Positions 54,216-61,420 of a stretch of DNA of 64,000 bases are shown here, one piece after another. Each line of letters opens with the position of its first letter. Positions within the stretch are counted from its first letter, which is position 1. The DNA is from Nevskiales bacterium (GTDB taxonomy: Bacteria; Pseudomonadota; Gammaproteobacteria; Steroidobacterales; GCA-2729495). A model generated the notes under the pieces. That model saw only the letters and a list, made by a program, of their open reading frames with translations. It had not been told where the DNA came from and did not search any database. Where the stretch lies: contig WYBE01000068.1 of NCBI GenBank assembly GCA_011526045.1, positions 1 through 64,000 of the forward strand, written 5' to 3'. Both the position numbers and the translations under genes were made by a program.

Positions 54216-55313
54216 GTGTCTGCTGATGCCGATCTGCAATTCCTCAGGAACTTCCAGCGACTGCTGAGCGAGGGCGACTTTTCCGCGACGTACAAGTTTG
54301 CACTGCTTCGGGCGCTCGCGGACCTTTCGGTCGAGCGAGCCGTCGCCTACGCTGTCGGCTTGGAACTGTCGGTTGGGGATATTGCCGAGAAATTCATCGA
54401 ATACTACTGGCGCCAGGCACGACCGTTTCGCGATGCGATCCTGAGTCAAAGCGGAAAGGGCCAGGCTGAAGTCGTGACTGCGGTGGTCGAGATCCAGGGC
54501 AAGTACTCACACTCTCTCGCCGAAGTTCGCTCAAAGCCTGCAATCTGGCGAAGATTAGTGACGCGCGTGGCCCGTAACGTCGAAAGAGATCCTCTTCGTC
54601 GCTTGCAGACGTTGCCGTCCGGCCCAGCACATTTCTTGTACGAGCAGCCTGCTGAACGTGGCGCGGGCACACCACCCGCGGAGGTCACGATCCTGCTCAG
54701 GGCTGGTGCAGTGCGAGCGTTCCGGCAATTTTATCCTTTGATCCTTTCCCTTCTCGAGGCGGCGTGGGTGCGACGTGTGCTGTCAATCCGGTCAAATGCA
54801 TTGATGGTGAGCGAAGGCAATGATATCGGGGGGTTTCTATTCGGATCTGATCGGCGACCGCTCGATGCTTACCGTGACGCCTTGCTACAGGTGCACAAAT
54901 CGCGGTGCTTCTATTGTGATTCCAGGCCGCGCGGCGACCTGCATGTGGATCACTTCATTCCATGGTCGAGATACCCAATTGATCTTGGCCACAATTTTGT
55001 CTTGGCATGCAGGGCATGTAACGAGAGCAAAAGCGATCACCTTGCCGGCACGAGTGTCCTTTCAAGGTGGAAGGACGCCAACATCGACGATGGGCAGGCG
55101 TTGAGCGAGGTGCTGCTGAGTCGTGGATTGCCCGGTGACCCGCATCGCGCGTTGACTGTGGCCAGGTGGGCGTACGAGCAGGCCGAGGGCGCCCAAGTTC
55201 TCGTTTGGGCAGGCCGGCAGCAGTTCGAGCGGCTCGGTTCCGGATGGCGGTCTCTTCTCGTGACGATGCCGCAGACGGCATTGGCAGCCGAGGAGGCCGC
55301 GAAGTATGAGTGA
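54216..55313 (+). CDS. HNH endonuclease with long N-terminal domain
   Basis: 365 residues. GTG start right after the HIT stop codon. Residues 1-190 are an all-helical domain (FLRNFQRLL, ATYKFALLRALADL, KFIEYYWRQ) of unknown role. The HNH core is complete: C231-x2-C234, D245-H246 (VDHFIPWS), N260, C265-x2-C268-N269 and K272, with the cysteines forming the zinc knuckle. It should nick or cut DNA in the cytoplasm. Base composition is lower in GC than in the housekeeping genes, which suits horizontal transfer. It is followed by a degenerate RecF-like ATPase gene and a GIY-YIG gene. Confidence 0.87.
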   Translation: MSADADLQFLRNFQRLLSEGDFSATYKFALLRALADLSVERAVAYAVGLELSVGDIAEKFIEYYWRQARPFRDAILSQSGKGQAEVVTAVVEIQGKYSHSLAEVRSKPAIWRRLVTRVARNVERDPLRRLQTLPSGPAHFLYEQPAERGAGTPPAEVTILLRAGAVRAFRQFYPLILSLLEAAWVRRVLSIRSNALMVSEGNDIGGFLFGSDRRPLDAYRDALLQVHKSRCFYCDSRPRGDLHVDHFIPWSRYPIDLGHNFVLACRACNESKSDHLAGTSVLSRWKDANIDDGQALSEVLLSRGLPGDPHRALTVARWAYEQAEGAQVLVWAGRQQFERLGSGWRSLLVTMPQTALAAEEAAKYE

Positions 55314-55456
55314 GCGCGGATGTCCGTTCCGGCACTAAGTCGGCTTCCCCGGGCGTGGCAGCTTCAAGAGGCGCTTGCTTGCGTCACTCGGCGAGCCGTG
55401 GAACAAGAAACCCTGGATTCTCTGAGAGAGTCCACCGCCCGGCACCCGGCGTGATC

Positions 55457-56218
55457 ATGTTTCGGTTTGCGGATATTGATGTGTCCAGTGTCGGATCCTT
55501 CGGGAGTGGGCCATTGCCGCAGCTCCCGAGTGAGCGCAACTTGATCGCCGGGGAGGGGAGCGGCCTCTCGGCCATCTGCAAGGCGCTCCATCGTCAATGG
55601 GACGCCGTGCCGGCCAGTCAGAAGCGGGGGATTCCGCGTTGGATGGTCTTCTGGGAGGATGCGGTCAATATCGAGGATTACCTTGGGCTGCCGGGTGGCG
55701 GTGAGTCATGGGAGCCGCTTTCGAGGCTGATGAGCAGTTGGCCGGTTTTTCGAAGTCGCCGACGGTGGTTTGAGCGCGACCTGGAGCGGCACCTCCACCG
55801 GCTGCTGCGGGTCAAGATTGACGACAACCCGTCGAAGTTCTCCGGTCGCGTGTCCTCAGCCGCGAATCTCCGCGTGACCGTTAACGATTGCGGTGCGGTA
55901 AAGGTGCGGGATATCGATGGCAGCGATCTGGACGACTGCTTCCAGGCCCATGGCGAGCGCCTTGCCATGGGCCTGGCCGTCAACGCAGCGGCGCGTAACC
56001 TGCTGGCGCTCGATCTGCCTTCCGTCGTCAACGGTCAGTTGGGCTTTCTTGACCGAACGCTGCTGCACACTTGCTATTCGTGTCTGGAATTGTTGAGTCG
56101 GCAGACCATTGTGCTGGAGAGTAATGCGGTATTCGAAGCGCTCGGCGTGACGCCGCACTGGCAGGTCGTCCATGACCCCGTCCGCGCCGTCGCGACGATC
56201 GATAGGGTCCTGTCGTAA
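55457..56218 (+). CDS. RecF/SMC-like ATPase homologue with degenerate nucleotide-binding motifs
   Basis: 253 residues. The start (MFRFADIDVSSVGSFG, PSERNLIAG) and end follow the head domains of RecF/SMC-type ABC ATPases, but motifs are altered. The Walker A region reads G-E-G-S-G-L37-S (Lys replaced by Leu), the signature reads A-H-G-E (164-167), and the Walker B strand reads LPSVVN192-G, with Asn for Asp and Gly for Glu, followed by a kept FLDR. The section between the lobes is only about 120 residues, so there is no long coiled coil. The frame is intact, so it may be a retained structural partner of the HNH nuclease rather than debris. ATG 55457 is chosen at the domain start; GTG 55451 is possible. 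Confidence 0.6.
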   Translation: MFRFADIDVSSVGSFGSGPLPQLPSERNLIAGEGSGLSAICKALHRQWDAVPASQKRGIPRWMVFWEDAVNIEDYLGLPGGGESWEPLSRLMSSWPVFRSRRRWFERDLERHLHRLLRVKIDDNPSKFSGRVSSAANLRVTVNDCGAVKVRDIDGSDLDDCFQAHGERLAMGLAVNAAARNLLALDLPSVVNGQLGFLDRTLLHTCYSCLELLSRQTIVLESNAVFEALGVTPHWQVVHDPVRAVATIDRVLS

Positions 56219-56261
56219 GCGCTGCCGCGGTCGTGGTAGTTGGCGACTACGGAGACTGTTT

Positions 56262-56834
56262 GTGCCTGATGGTGACAGCCGGTTGCGCGACATCATGTCG
56301 CAGCTAGGCAAGCCCAAGCCACTGTGGGAACCGAGGGCGTTAACGGATCACCCTGCGCTGGTTCCAGATAACGCTGGGCTCTATGCTTGGTACTTTCTGA
56401 ATCTTCCGGGCCTACCCAACGGTTGGGGCATTCAGAAGCCGAGAGTCGGATACGTGGGTATCTCGCCGTCCACGGCCGAAGGTAAAGCGACACTGCGGGA
56501 ACGTCTCCGCGCGCACCTGAGTGGTAATGCCCGGGGATCGACCCTGCGTTTTTCGCTCGGCAGCCTCCTCATGGACGCGCTTCCCTTGGATCCCCAGCCG
56601 GCCGGTCGGGGTATAACCTGGGGCAGTGAAGGTCTTCTTTCCGGCTGGATGGCAGAGCATGCGCGCGTCATGTGGGTTGAGTGTGAGGTTCCATCAGCGA
56701 TTGAGCAGCAGATCATCGAGTTGTTCACGCCCCCGCTAAACCTGAACCACAACCAAGCCAATCCTTTTCGCCCGACATTGCGCGAACGTCGACGCGAGGC
56801 GCGGCGGCGAGCGCGGCTTAGACCCGGAGTGTAA
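56262..56834 (+). CDS. GIY-YIG nuclease-family protein
   Basis: 190 residues from GTG 56262, which has GGAG seven bases upstream; ATG 56295 is the alternative. The GIY-YIG pattern is visible as GLY (39-41), YVG (64-66), R81 in LRERLRAHLSGNA, and the metal-binding E148 in AIEQQII. It continues to PPLNLNHNQANPF and a basic Arg-rich tail. It should be a DNA nuclease in the cytoplasm. It is 43 bases after the degenerate ATPase gene in the same direction, so HIT, HNH, ATPase-like and GIY-YIG form one compact set. Confidence 0.8.
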   Translation: MPDGDSRLRDIMSQLGKPKPLWEPRALTDHPALVPDNAGLYAWYFLNLPGLPNGWGIQKPRVGYVGISPSTAEGKATLRERLRAHLSGNARGSTLRFSLGSLLMDALPLDPQPAGRGITWGSEGLLSGWMAEHARVMWVECEVPSAIEQQIIELFTPPLNLNHNQANPFRPTLRERRREARRRARLRPGV

Positions 56835-56835
56835 G

Positions 56836-57014
56836 ACCGCCTTACCTGCCGAGCCGGAACAGGTAGCTGATGACGACATCCTCGATGCCTTCGCGGCACT
56901 CTGGACCGCAACGACCGTCACGACACGCGGTCTAGCTACTACCTCGAGGATTGCGCCACCGAGTTTCAGGTGCAGGGTCTCGAACTCGACTGGACCTGTG
57001 TGAACTGGGATGCC
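56836..57014 (+). pseudogene. two fused gene remnants
   Basis: Two short protein-like stretches in different frames abut here. 56836-56910 reads TALPAEPEQVADDDILDAFA and then ALWTA, like the C-terminus of a DUF429-type RNase H-like protein. 56916-57014 reads RSSYYLEDCATEFQVQGLEL and DWTCVNWDA, like the C-terminal part of a DUF2075-type helicase. Both family names are from memory. The second stretch stops exactly where repeat copy A begins. These are broken genes left by rearrangement. Confidence 0.45.
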
Positions 57015-57077
57015 AGCGCGAGAATCGCGGCGGGCGGCTACACTGCCACCAACATGGGCTTTGAACGTCCTATTCCC
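57015..57077 (+). repeat. repeat element copy A
   Basis: The 46 bases at 57032-57077 match 58245-58290 at 45 positions (shared core GGGCTTTGAACGTCCTATTC). The 17 bases before (57015-57031) match 58149-58165, so copy A equals copy B with 79 bases deleted between short GGC repeats. It ends 65 bases before the next start codon. Confidence 0.7.
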
Positions 57078-57142
57078 TCGGAAAATCGGTTCGGCGGTAA
57101 CATGGGAGCCGATAACACAGAACTAAAGAACGGGAGGCTCCC

Positions 57143-57817
57143 TTGCTCCGACCAATCACGGCGGCCGTGGCGTTGGCGTTTGTCGGCGCGTCAGCACTGT
57201 TGAGCTGCGCTCGCGCCTACGCGGAAAGCATCAGCGTCGTCGCGGTTGGGGAATTCGCCTCCCACTACGATCCCGACGGCCTCCTGCCGTTCTCCGAGCC
57301 GACGCCGGGAACGACCTTCACACTGGAATTCACCTACGAAAGCACCGCGCCCGATATGAATCCTGACGCCGGTGACTTCTATCAGGGTTTCTATGCTATT
57401 GGCTCGATTAGCCTCACCATCGGTGATGAACTATTTCCGCCATTGGGGGTACAACGCATTTACATACTCCATCTTTCAGAACCCGGTGTCGGGGGAGATA
57501 CGTGGCGAGCGGAAACCTTCTCCGTACATGCAGACAACAGGTTGGAAACGTTCTATATGCGGTTGCATGGCGCCTGTGCCCCAGAGGGCGGCTCCTGCCC
57601 GTTGACGTCAGACGCGCTTGTTCCTCCAACATGGCCGTACACCAGTGCGGAAATCGCATATTCCATTAACGATCTACCGAATGAGTCCGCCATCTTGGCA
57701 AAGTCCTCAGCGAACGTTATGAGCCTGACCGCTATTCCCTTGCTGCCAACTGCCCTGCTGCTCCCAACCGCATTTGCCGCTGTGGCGTGGCGCGTGAGGC
57801 GGCGCGCAGCGGCCTAG
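57143..57817 (+). CDS. PEP-CTERM-like exported protein
   Basis: 224 residues. TTG start with GGGAGG five bases upstream. A Sec signal ends near ARAYA-E. The mature part is a beta-rich domain (TPGTTFTLEFTYEST, GSISLTIGDELF) of the type common in PEP-CTERM proteins. The C-terminus is IPLLPTALLLPTAF, a hydrophobic run and RVRRRAAA, a variant of the exosortase sorting signal. It is probably secreted and processed. AT content is higher than in the core genes. It is preceded by repeat copy A. Confidence 0.75.
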   Translation: MLRPITAAVALAFVGASALLSCARAYAESISVVAVGEFASHYDPDGLLPFSEPTPGTTFTLEFTYESTAPDMNPDAGDFYQGFYAIGSISLTIGDELFPPLGVQRIYILHLSEPGVGGDTWRAETFSVHADNRLETFYMRLHGACAPEGGSCPLTSDALVPPTWPYTSAEIAYSINDLPNESAILAKSSANVMSLTAIPLLPTALLLPTAFAAVAWRVRRRAAA

Positions 57818-57880
57818 CGCGGGAAATGGTGCCGGAGCAATTGATTAGTTGATTAAGGCCGCGTGACAGGCCAGATCAGC

Positions 57881-58290
57881 GGATAGTCTTTTCAAAGCCT
57901 CTCTTTCGGACAATGTAGCCGCCTGTCGGGGAGCCGGGGAGCTGCAGTGACGGCAGCCGACCCGGCCGGCGACCCGTTGCGCTGCGGGAAATGTCGGCAT
58001 GAGGGCGGGATTCTCGCAGTGCACGCGGCACCGGGCGCACCGCCCCCGTGGCCCGCCCTGGCAGGGCGCGCTCAATCCTGGTTGACGACGCTCAGCGCGT
58101 GCCCGGCTCACGGGCGCGGCCCGGTCGCCTGTGCGCTCAGCCACCCGCAGCGCGAGAATCGCGGCCTCGCGCAGACATTTCCCGCAGCGCAACCGGCCGC
58201 CGCACCAGTCGCTCACCGCGACTGCGCGTCGCCGGCTTCGTGGCGGGCGGCTACGCTGCCACCAACATGGGCTTTGAACGTCCTATTCCC
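57881..58290. repeat. 410-bp element with long imperfect terminal inverted repeats (copies D and B)
   Basis: The left arm (57881-57995, copy D) is an imperfect reverse complement of the right arm (about 58145-58290, copy B). Both share TTCAAAGCC and GTAGCCGCC at the outer ends. A perfect 20-base inverted repeat lies inside (57976-57995 and 58174-58193, GTTGCGCTGCGGGAAATGTC on one strand). There is no transposase gene inside. It looks like a small non-autonomous element of MITE type or a structured junction repeat. Confidence 0.6.
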
Positions 58291-58325
58291 CCTTCAAAAC
58301 TGCGTCAAAAGCCCGGTTTTCGCGT

Positions 58326-58361
58326 TTGCCGGCCTGGCACTGTCGGCGTAGAGTCGTGCTC
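58326..58361 (+). promoter_or_regulatory. toxin-antitoxin promoter, leaderless geometry
   Basis: -35 TTGCCG (58326-58331), 17-bp spacer, -10 TAGAGT (58349-58354), then seven bases to the antitoxin ATG. The transcript would start at or one base before the ATG. No ribosome binding site is present. Confidence 0.5.
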
Positions 58362-58589
58362 ATGAGCAGAGACGTCCGTCAGATCGAAGCCGATGCCCGC
58401 ACGTTGGCGCCTCGCGATCGCGCACGGCTGGTCCGCCGCCTGATTGCGAGCCTGGACGTCGGTGAGGACATCGATGCCGAACAGATCTGGCTCGATGAGG
58501 CGGAGAAACGTCTCGCCGCGTACCGGCGCGGCGAAATCGCTGCGGTCCCGGGCGATGAAGTTTTCGGCGAACTGCTGAAGACGGTCTGA
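58362..58589 (+). CDS. type II antitoxin, addiction-module component family
   Basis: 75 residues with the short helical pattern of this antitoxin family (ARTLAPRDRARLVRRLIASL, then WLDEAEKRLAAYRRGEI and a C-terminal PGDEVFGELLK). It should neutralise the toxin encoded just downstream and repress the operon. The stop and the toxin start overlap as TGATG. It lies 71 bases after repeat copy B. Confidence 0.9.
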   Translation: MSRDVRQIEADARTLAPRDRARLVRRLIASLDVGEDIDAEQIWLDEAEKRLAAYRRGEIAAVPGDEVFGELLKTV

Positions 58590-58882
58590 TGGCGCGCTTC
58601 CGCTTCCTCCCGCAGGCGCGGGAGGAACTGGCGGCTGCTATTGCCTTTTACGAAGCGGAATCACCGGGCCTCGGGCAGGATCTGGCACGCGAGGCCAGAC
58701 GGCTTTGTTCGCGGATTCTGGAGTCGCCGTTTGCTGGCGTCGAGATCAGGCCTGGGATCCGGCGCCGCCTGATGCGACGATTTCCCTATGCCATCCTGTA
58801 TGGAATCGACCGCGGTGACGTCCTGATTGTCGCCGTCGCTCATCAGCGACGTCGACCTTCATACTGGCGCAATCGATTCTGA
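58589..58882 (+). CDS. RelE/ParE-family toxin
   Basis: 97 residues of the RelE/ParE fold (ARFRFLPQAREELAAAIAFY, LCSRILESPFAG, then RRRLMRRFPYAILYG and VLIVAVAHQRRRPSYW). ParE members poison gyrase and RelE members cut mRNA; this one looks more ParE-like. Translation is coupled to the antitoxin. Confidence 0.92.
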   Translation: MARFRFLPQAREELAAAIAFYEAESPGLGQDLAREARRLCSRILESPFAGVEIRPGIRRRLMRRFPYAILYGIDRGDVLIVAVAHQRRRPSYWRNRF

Positions 58883-58962
58883 TTTCGCCGTTGCCCGCCG
58901 TAGCTGGGGCGCAGCGGTGCGGGACCTTCGGAAACCAAAGTATCGGCACCAGAGGTGTGTGT

Positions 58963-59078
58963 TCAGAGCTTGCCGAGCGCGGCGAGGATTTTCTCGGGCG
59001 TGATCGGCAGCTCGCGGATGCGCACGCCCACGGCGTTGTCGATGGCGGGTGCCAGCACCTGCCCTCCGCGGGGCGACG
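58963..59078 (-). pseudogene. 3' remnant of a molybdenum hydroxylase large-subunit gene
   Basis: The minus strand reads QVLAPAIDNAVGVRIRELPI and then TPEKILAALGKL before a stop codon at 58965-58963. This matches the extreme C-terminus of xanthine dehydrogenase/IorB-type large subunits. No upstream part is present, so it is a fragment. It differs from the intact gene at 23915, so it is not a simple copy of that gene's end. Confidence 0.6.
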
Positions 59079-59129
59079 GCGGGCGCAACGGCCAGCATCA
59101 CTTCTGCCCCCCGCCTCACGAGCGAGCTG

Positions 59130-59178
59130 GCCGGCAGCTTCGCTCGCCCGAACGTGTGCTTCGAAAGTCCTGTCTCCC
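59130..59178 (+). repeat. degenerate repeat element copy E
   Basis: GCCGGCAGCTTCG...GTGCTTCGAAAGTCCTGTCTCCC aligns loosely with the right end of copy B (GCCGGCTTCG...GGGCTTTGAACGTCCTATTCCC). It ends 72 bases before the next start codon, close to the spacing seen for copies A and B. Confidence 0.4.
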
Positions 59179-59250
59179 ACCGGGTGCTACACTCTGCTGT
59201 GGCACAACAACAAGAACGGGAGGGACAGAACCAACACTGGGAGATGTGCA

Positions 59251-60021
59251 ATGAACCGTATCAGGACCAGCATCGCGCTCGTTCTCGGCGCGTTCTCGAT
59301 TTCCTCGACCCATGCCGCGCTGCTCGGGCGTCTGCCCCTCACACCGGGGGGCGTCGATTATCAGGCCTATTACGACACAGTCCTCGATGTCACATGGCTG
59401 GCGAATGCGAATCTGGCCGCGATTACTGCTTTTGATGTCGTGGGCATAAATCCTAACGGCACGATGACGTGGTACACGGCGCAGGAATGGGTCGCAGCGT
59501 TGAGCGCAGCAAGTTATCTCGGGGCAGGCGACTGGCGACTCCCGGTGGTAGGGCCGGCCAATGGTAGCGGTTTCAACTATTCGGTGAGTTACAACGGAAG
59601 TACTGACCGTTTTTACAATGTGAGCGAGCAAGGCACTCTTTATGCCGGGAGTACGGGCAGCGAGATGGCTCACATGTTCTACAACACCCTTAACAACAAA
59701 GGATACTGCGATCCCATATTGAGCACGGCGCTTAGTTGTTCCGTGCAACCGGGTTGGGGCCTTTCCAGTACTGCCCCATTTTCGAACCTCCAAGGCCGCG
59801 GTTCCTACTGGTCGGGTACTACCTACGCTCCAGTGCCTAGCGATGCATGGGATTTCGACTTTGTGCACGGCGGCCAAGACGGTGCCGGGAAAGGCGAACT
59901 CGCTTACGTTTGGGCTGTGCGTGACGGTGACATCGCTCCAGTGCCAATCCCCGCCGCTGCCTGGCTCTTCGCCGGCGGCCTCGGGGTGCTCGGCTTGGTG
60001 AGGCGCAGGCAGGTTCCCTAA
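59251..60021 (+). CDS. PEP-CTERM protein with DUF1566-like domain
   Basis: 256 residues. Signal peptide ends near STHAA. The body (YYDTVLDVTWLANANL, then MTWYTAQEWVAALSA and GAGDWRLPVV, later GSYWSGTTYAP and YVWAVRDGD) is a DUF1566/Lcl-like module of surface proteins. The C-terminus VPIPAAAWLFAGGLGVLGLV followed by RRRQVP is a classical PEP-CTERM sorting signal. GGGAG seven bases upstream sets ATG 59251. Repeat copy E lies just upstream. Export and cleavage by an exosortase is expected. Confidence 0.88.
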   Translation: MNRIRTSIALVLGAFSISSTHAALLGRLPLTPGGVDYQAYYDTVLDVTWLANANLAAITAFDVVGINPNGTMTWYTAQEWVAALSAASYLGAGDWRLPVVGPANGSGFNYSVSYNGSTDRFYNVSEQGTLYAGSTGSEMAHMFYNTLNNKGYCDPILSTALSCSVQPGWGLSSTAPFSNLQGRGSYWSGTTYAPVPSDAWDFDFVHGGQDGAGKGELAYVWAVRDGDIAPVPIPAAAWLFAGGLGVLGLVRRRQVP

Positions 60022-60127
60022 TTGCAGTGTTGTCGTAGTTCCTGGTTGCAGACTGCCGAGACATCCGGAAGGGGATTGCACCTGATTCGCGTGTTCATCA
60101 AGGGAATCGTTGGACTTCCCACGGTAT

Positions 60128-60611
60128 TCAGGACACCGCCACGCCTCGTTGTGAGGCCCGTTCAAAGGCCTCGGGACTGACCCCTCCGAGGTGGCTGTGC
60201 CGACGGGTCCGGTGTTCGGCCCGAGGCGATTCGGTCAAAGACGAAGTCCATCGACCAGATCTCGTTGGCCTGCCCTGGGCGGATCAGCGGCTGGCGCTCC
60301 GCCACCGGGATCTTCTTGCGCCGCCGGCGGCGGATGTGCAGCTTCTCCAGGCGATACAGCCGCTCCACCCGCTTGTAGTTGACCAGCTCGCCAGCCTGCC
60401 TCAGCTTCAGGTAAATCATGCCGACTCCATACCGTCGGTGCCGCTGAGCCAGGGCCACGATCTGCTGGCGCAGCACGGGGTTACGATCTGGACGCGGCTC
60501 ATAGCGCAGGGCGCTGGCACTCATGCGCACCACCCGCAGACCGTGCCGTTCTGACAACCCCTTCGTCTGCATCCACCGCACCAGCTCGCGACGCGCTGGG
60601 GCGGCTACCAT
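60128..60611 (-). pseudogene. IS3-family transposase OrfB, internally deleted
   Basis: The N-terminal part is normal (LVRWMQTKGLSERHGLRVVR, YRRLEKLHI-type region and NEIWSMDFVFDR, which holds the first Asp of the DDE site). After DFVFDRIA the frame is lost, and the C-terminal HSHLGGVSPEAFERASQRGV follows in another frame, ending at 60130-60128. The deletion removes the middle of the catalytic core with the other two acidic residues. Confidence 0.85.
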
Positions 60612-60874
60612 TTTTTTCGAAGCGCCTCACGCGTCACCTCCTGCTCGAGCATGGCATGGGCCAGGAGCTTCTTCAGCCGGGCGTTCTCGGCTTCCAGGGC
60701 CTTCAGCCGCTTGGCATCCGACACGTCCATCCCGCCAAACTTCCCCCGCCAGAGGTAGTAGCTCCCCTCCGAGAACCCGTGCTTGCGGCAGAGCTCCTTC
60801 ACCCCGACGCCCTTATCGGCCTCCCGCAGGAACCCGATGATCTGCTCGTCCGTGTATCGCTTCTTCATGTCCAA
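60605..60874 (-). CDS. IS3-family transposase OrfA
   Basis: 89 residues: a helix-turn-helix (KKRYTDEQIIGFLREADKG, ELCRKHGFSEGSYYLWRGKF) and a leucine-zipper-like C-terminus (LKALEAENARLKKLLAHAML), typical of IS3 OrfA. It binds the element ends. The frame ends beside the A7 slippery run. Confidence 0.9.
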   Translation of the reverse strand: MDMKKRYTDEQIIGFLREADKGVGVKELCRKHGFSEGSYYLWRGKFGGMDVSDAKRLKALEAENARLKKLLAHAMLEQEVTREALRKKW

Positions 60875-61007
60875 CCTCCTCGCGCCGGGGTTAGACTCTA
60901 AAGCCTTCTGCTACTCAAAAGCGGGGGGACGTCGACTCCGTTGGCGACGGCCCGGCAAGTATCCCATTCATGACGTTTGCCTGGTATGCCCACCTCAAGG
61001 AGGGATG

Positions 61008-61280
61008 ATGGATCCAAAGCTTGCTCTGACGGTCTTCGGTACGGTCTTCCTCGCCGAGCTCGGTGACAAGACGCAGCTCGCCACTGTGCTCTTCTCGTCG
61101 CGCCCGGGGTCCAGTCTGGTGACCGTTTTCGTTGGGGCGTCCCTGGCGCTGTTGACAGCGACTGCCATCGGCGTGTTGGCGGGCGCGGCCTTGTCCAACT
61201 TCGTCAATCCCAGGCACCTCAGCTACGTAGCGGGGATCGGATTCATTGTCATCGGCGCATGGACACTTTGGCGCGCCTAG
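61008..61280 (+). CDS. half-size TMEM165/GDT1-family transporter
   Basis: 90 residues with about three membrane helices and one E-x-G-D-K-T motif (FLAELGDKTQLATVLFSS, residues 15-32). Full-length GDT1 proteins have two such repeats; single-repeat bacterial members exist and would work as dimers, exporting Mn2+ or Ca2+. AAGGAGGG precedes two adjacent ATGs (61005, 61008); the second has the better spacing. Confidence 0.85.
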   Translation: MDPKLALTVFGTVFLAELGDKTQLATVLFSSRPGSSLVTVFVGASLALLTATAIGVLAGAALSNFVNPRHLSYVAGIGFIVIGAWTLWRA

Positions 61281-61287
61281 CAAGCGG

Positions 61288-61398
61288 TTCCATGCGACGC
61301 TCGGCGTGTTCCTCATCATCGCGTCACGCAACCCCCTGGCGCACCGGAGTCTCATCTGGTTTGCGGTCTGGCCGAGTGTCGTACACGGGGGAATCCTA
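61288..61398 (+). pseudogene. fragment of a small membrane protein (DUF6632-like)
   Basis: FHATLGVFLIIASRNPLAHR followed by SLIWFAVWPSVVHGGIL reads as two membrane helices like those of DUF6632 proteins (family from memory). It has no start codon or ribosome binding site of its own and then runs into unrelated sequence before crcB. It lies between GDT1 and crcB and is a remnant. Confidence 0.45.
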
Positions 61399-61420
61399 AC
61401 GAGACGCCGGAGTACCCTGA

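Larger units (their letters stand above)
57818..58361. other. non-coding interval filled by repeat element
   Basis: 544 bp with no supported gene. Most of it is the 410-bp inverted-repeat element (57881-58290). The open frames inside are Arg/Ala/Cys-rich products of the palindromic GC sequence. The last 36 bases hold the promoter of the toxin-antitoxin pair. Confidence 0.55.
60128..60874 (-). mobile_element. IS3-family insertion sequence remnant
   Basis: Contains an intact orfA (60605-60874) and an orfB with an internal deletion. Possible ends are near 60895 and 60110; inward sequences AGAGTCTAACCCCGG and TGGACTTCCCACGG are only loosely alike. A run of seven A (minus strand, just after 60618) at the orfA/orfB junction fits programmed -1 frameshifting. 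The element cannot move by itself. Confidence 0.8.

Noticed and set aside
57845..58216. Cys/Arg-rich open frame on the minus strand inside the repeat element
   Set aside because: It lies wholly inside a palindromic non-coding element and its sequence follows the inverted repeats.
57015..59178. Integron cassette array with attC sites
   Set aside because: The repeat spacing fits a cassette array, but no GTTRRRY/RYYYAAC core pair and no integrase gene are present, so only an unusual repeat is claimed.
61281..61420. Fluoride riboswitch before crcB
   Set aside because: The conserved GG-GAUGG start and pseudoknot elements are not visible, and the interval instead reads as a membrane-protein fragment.
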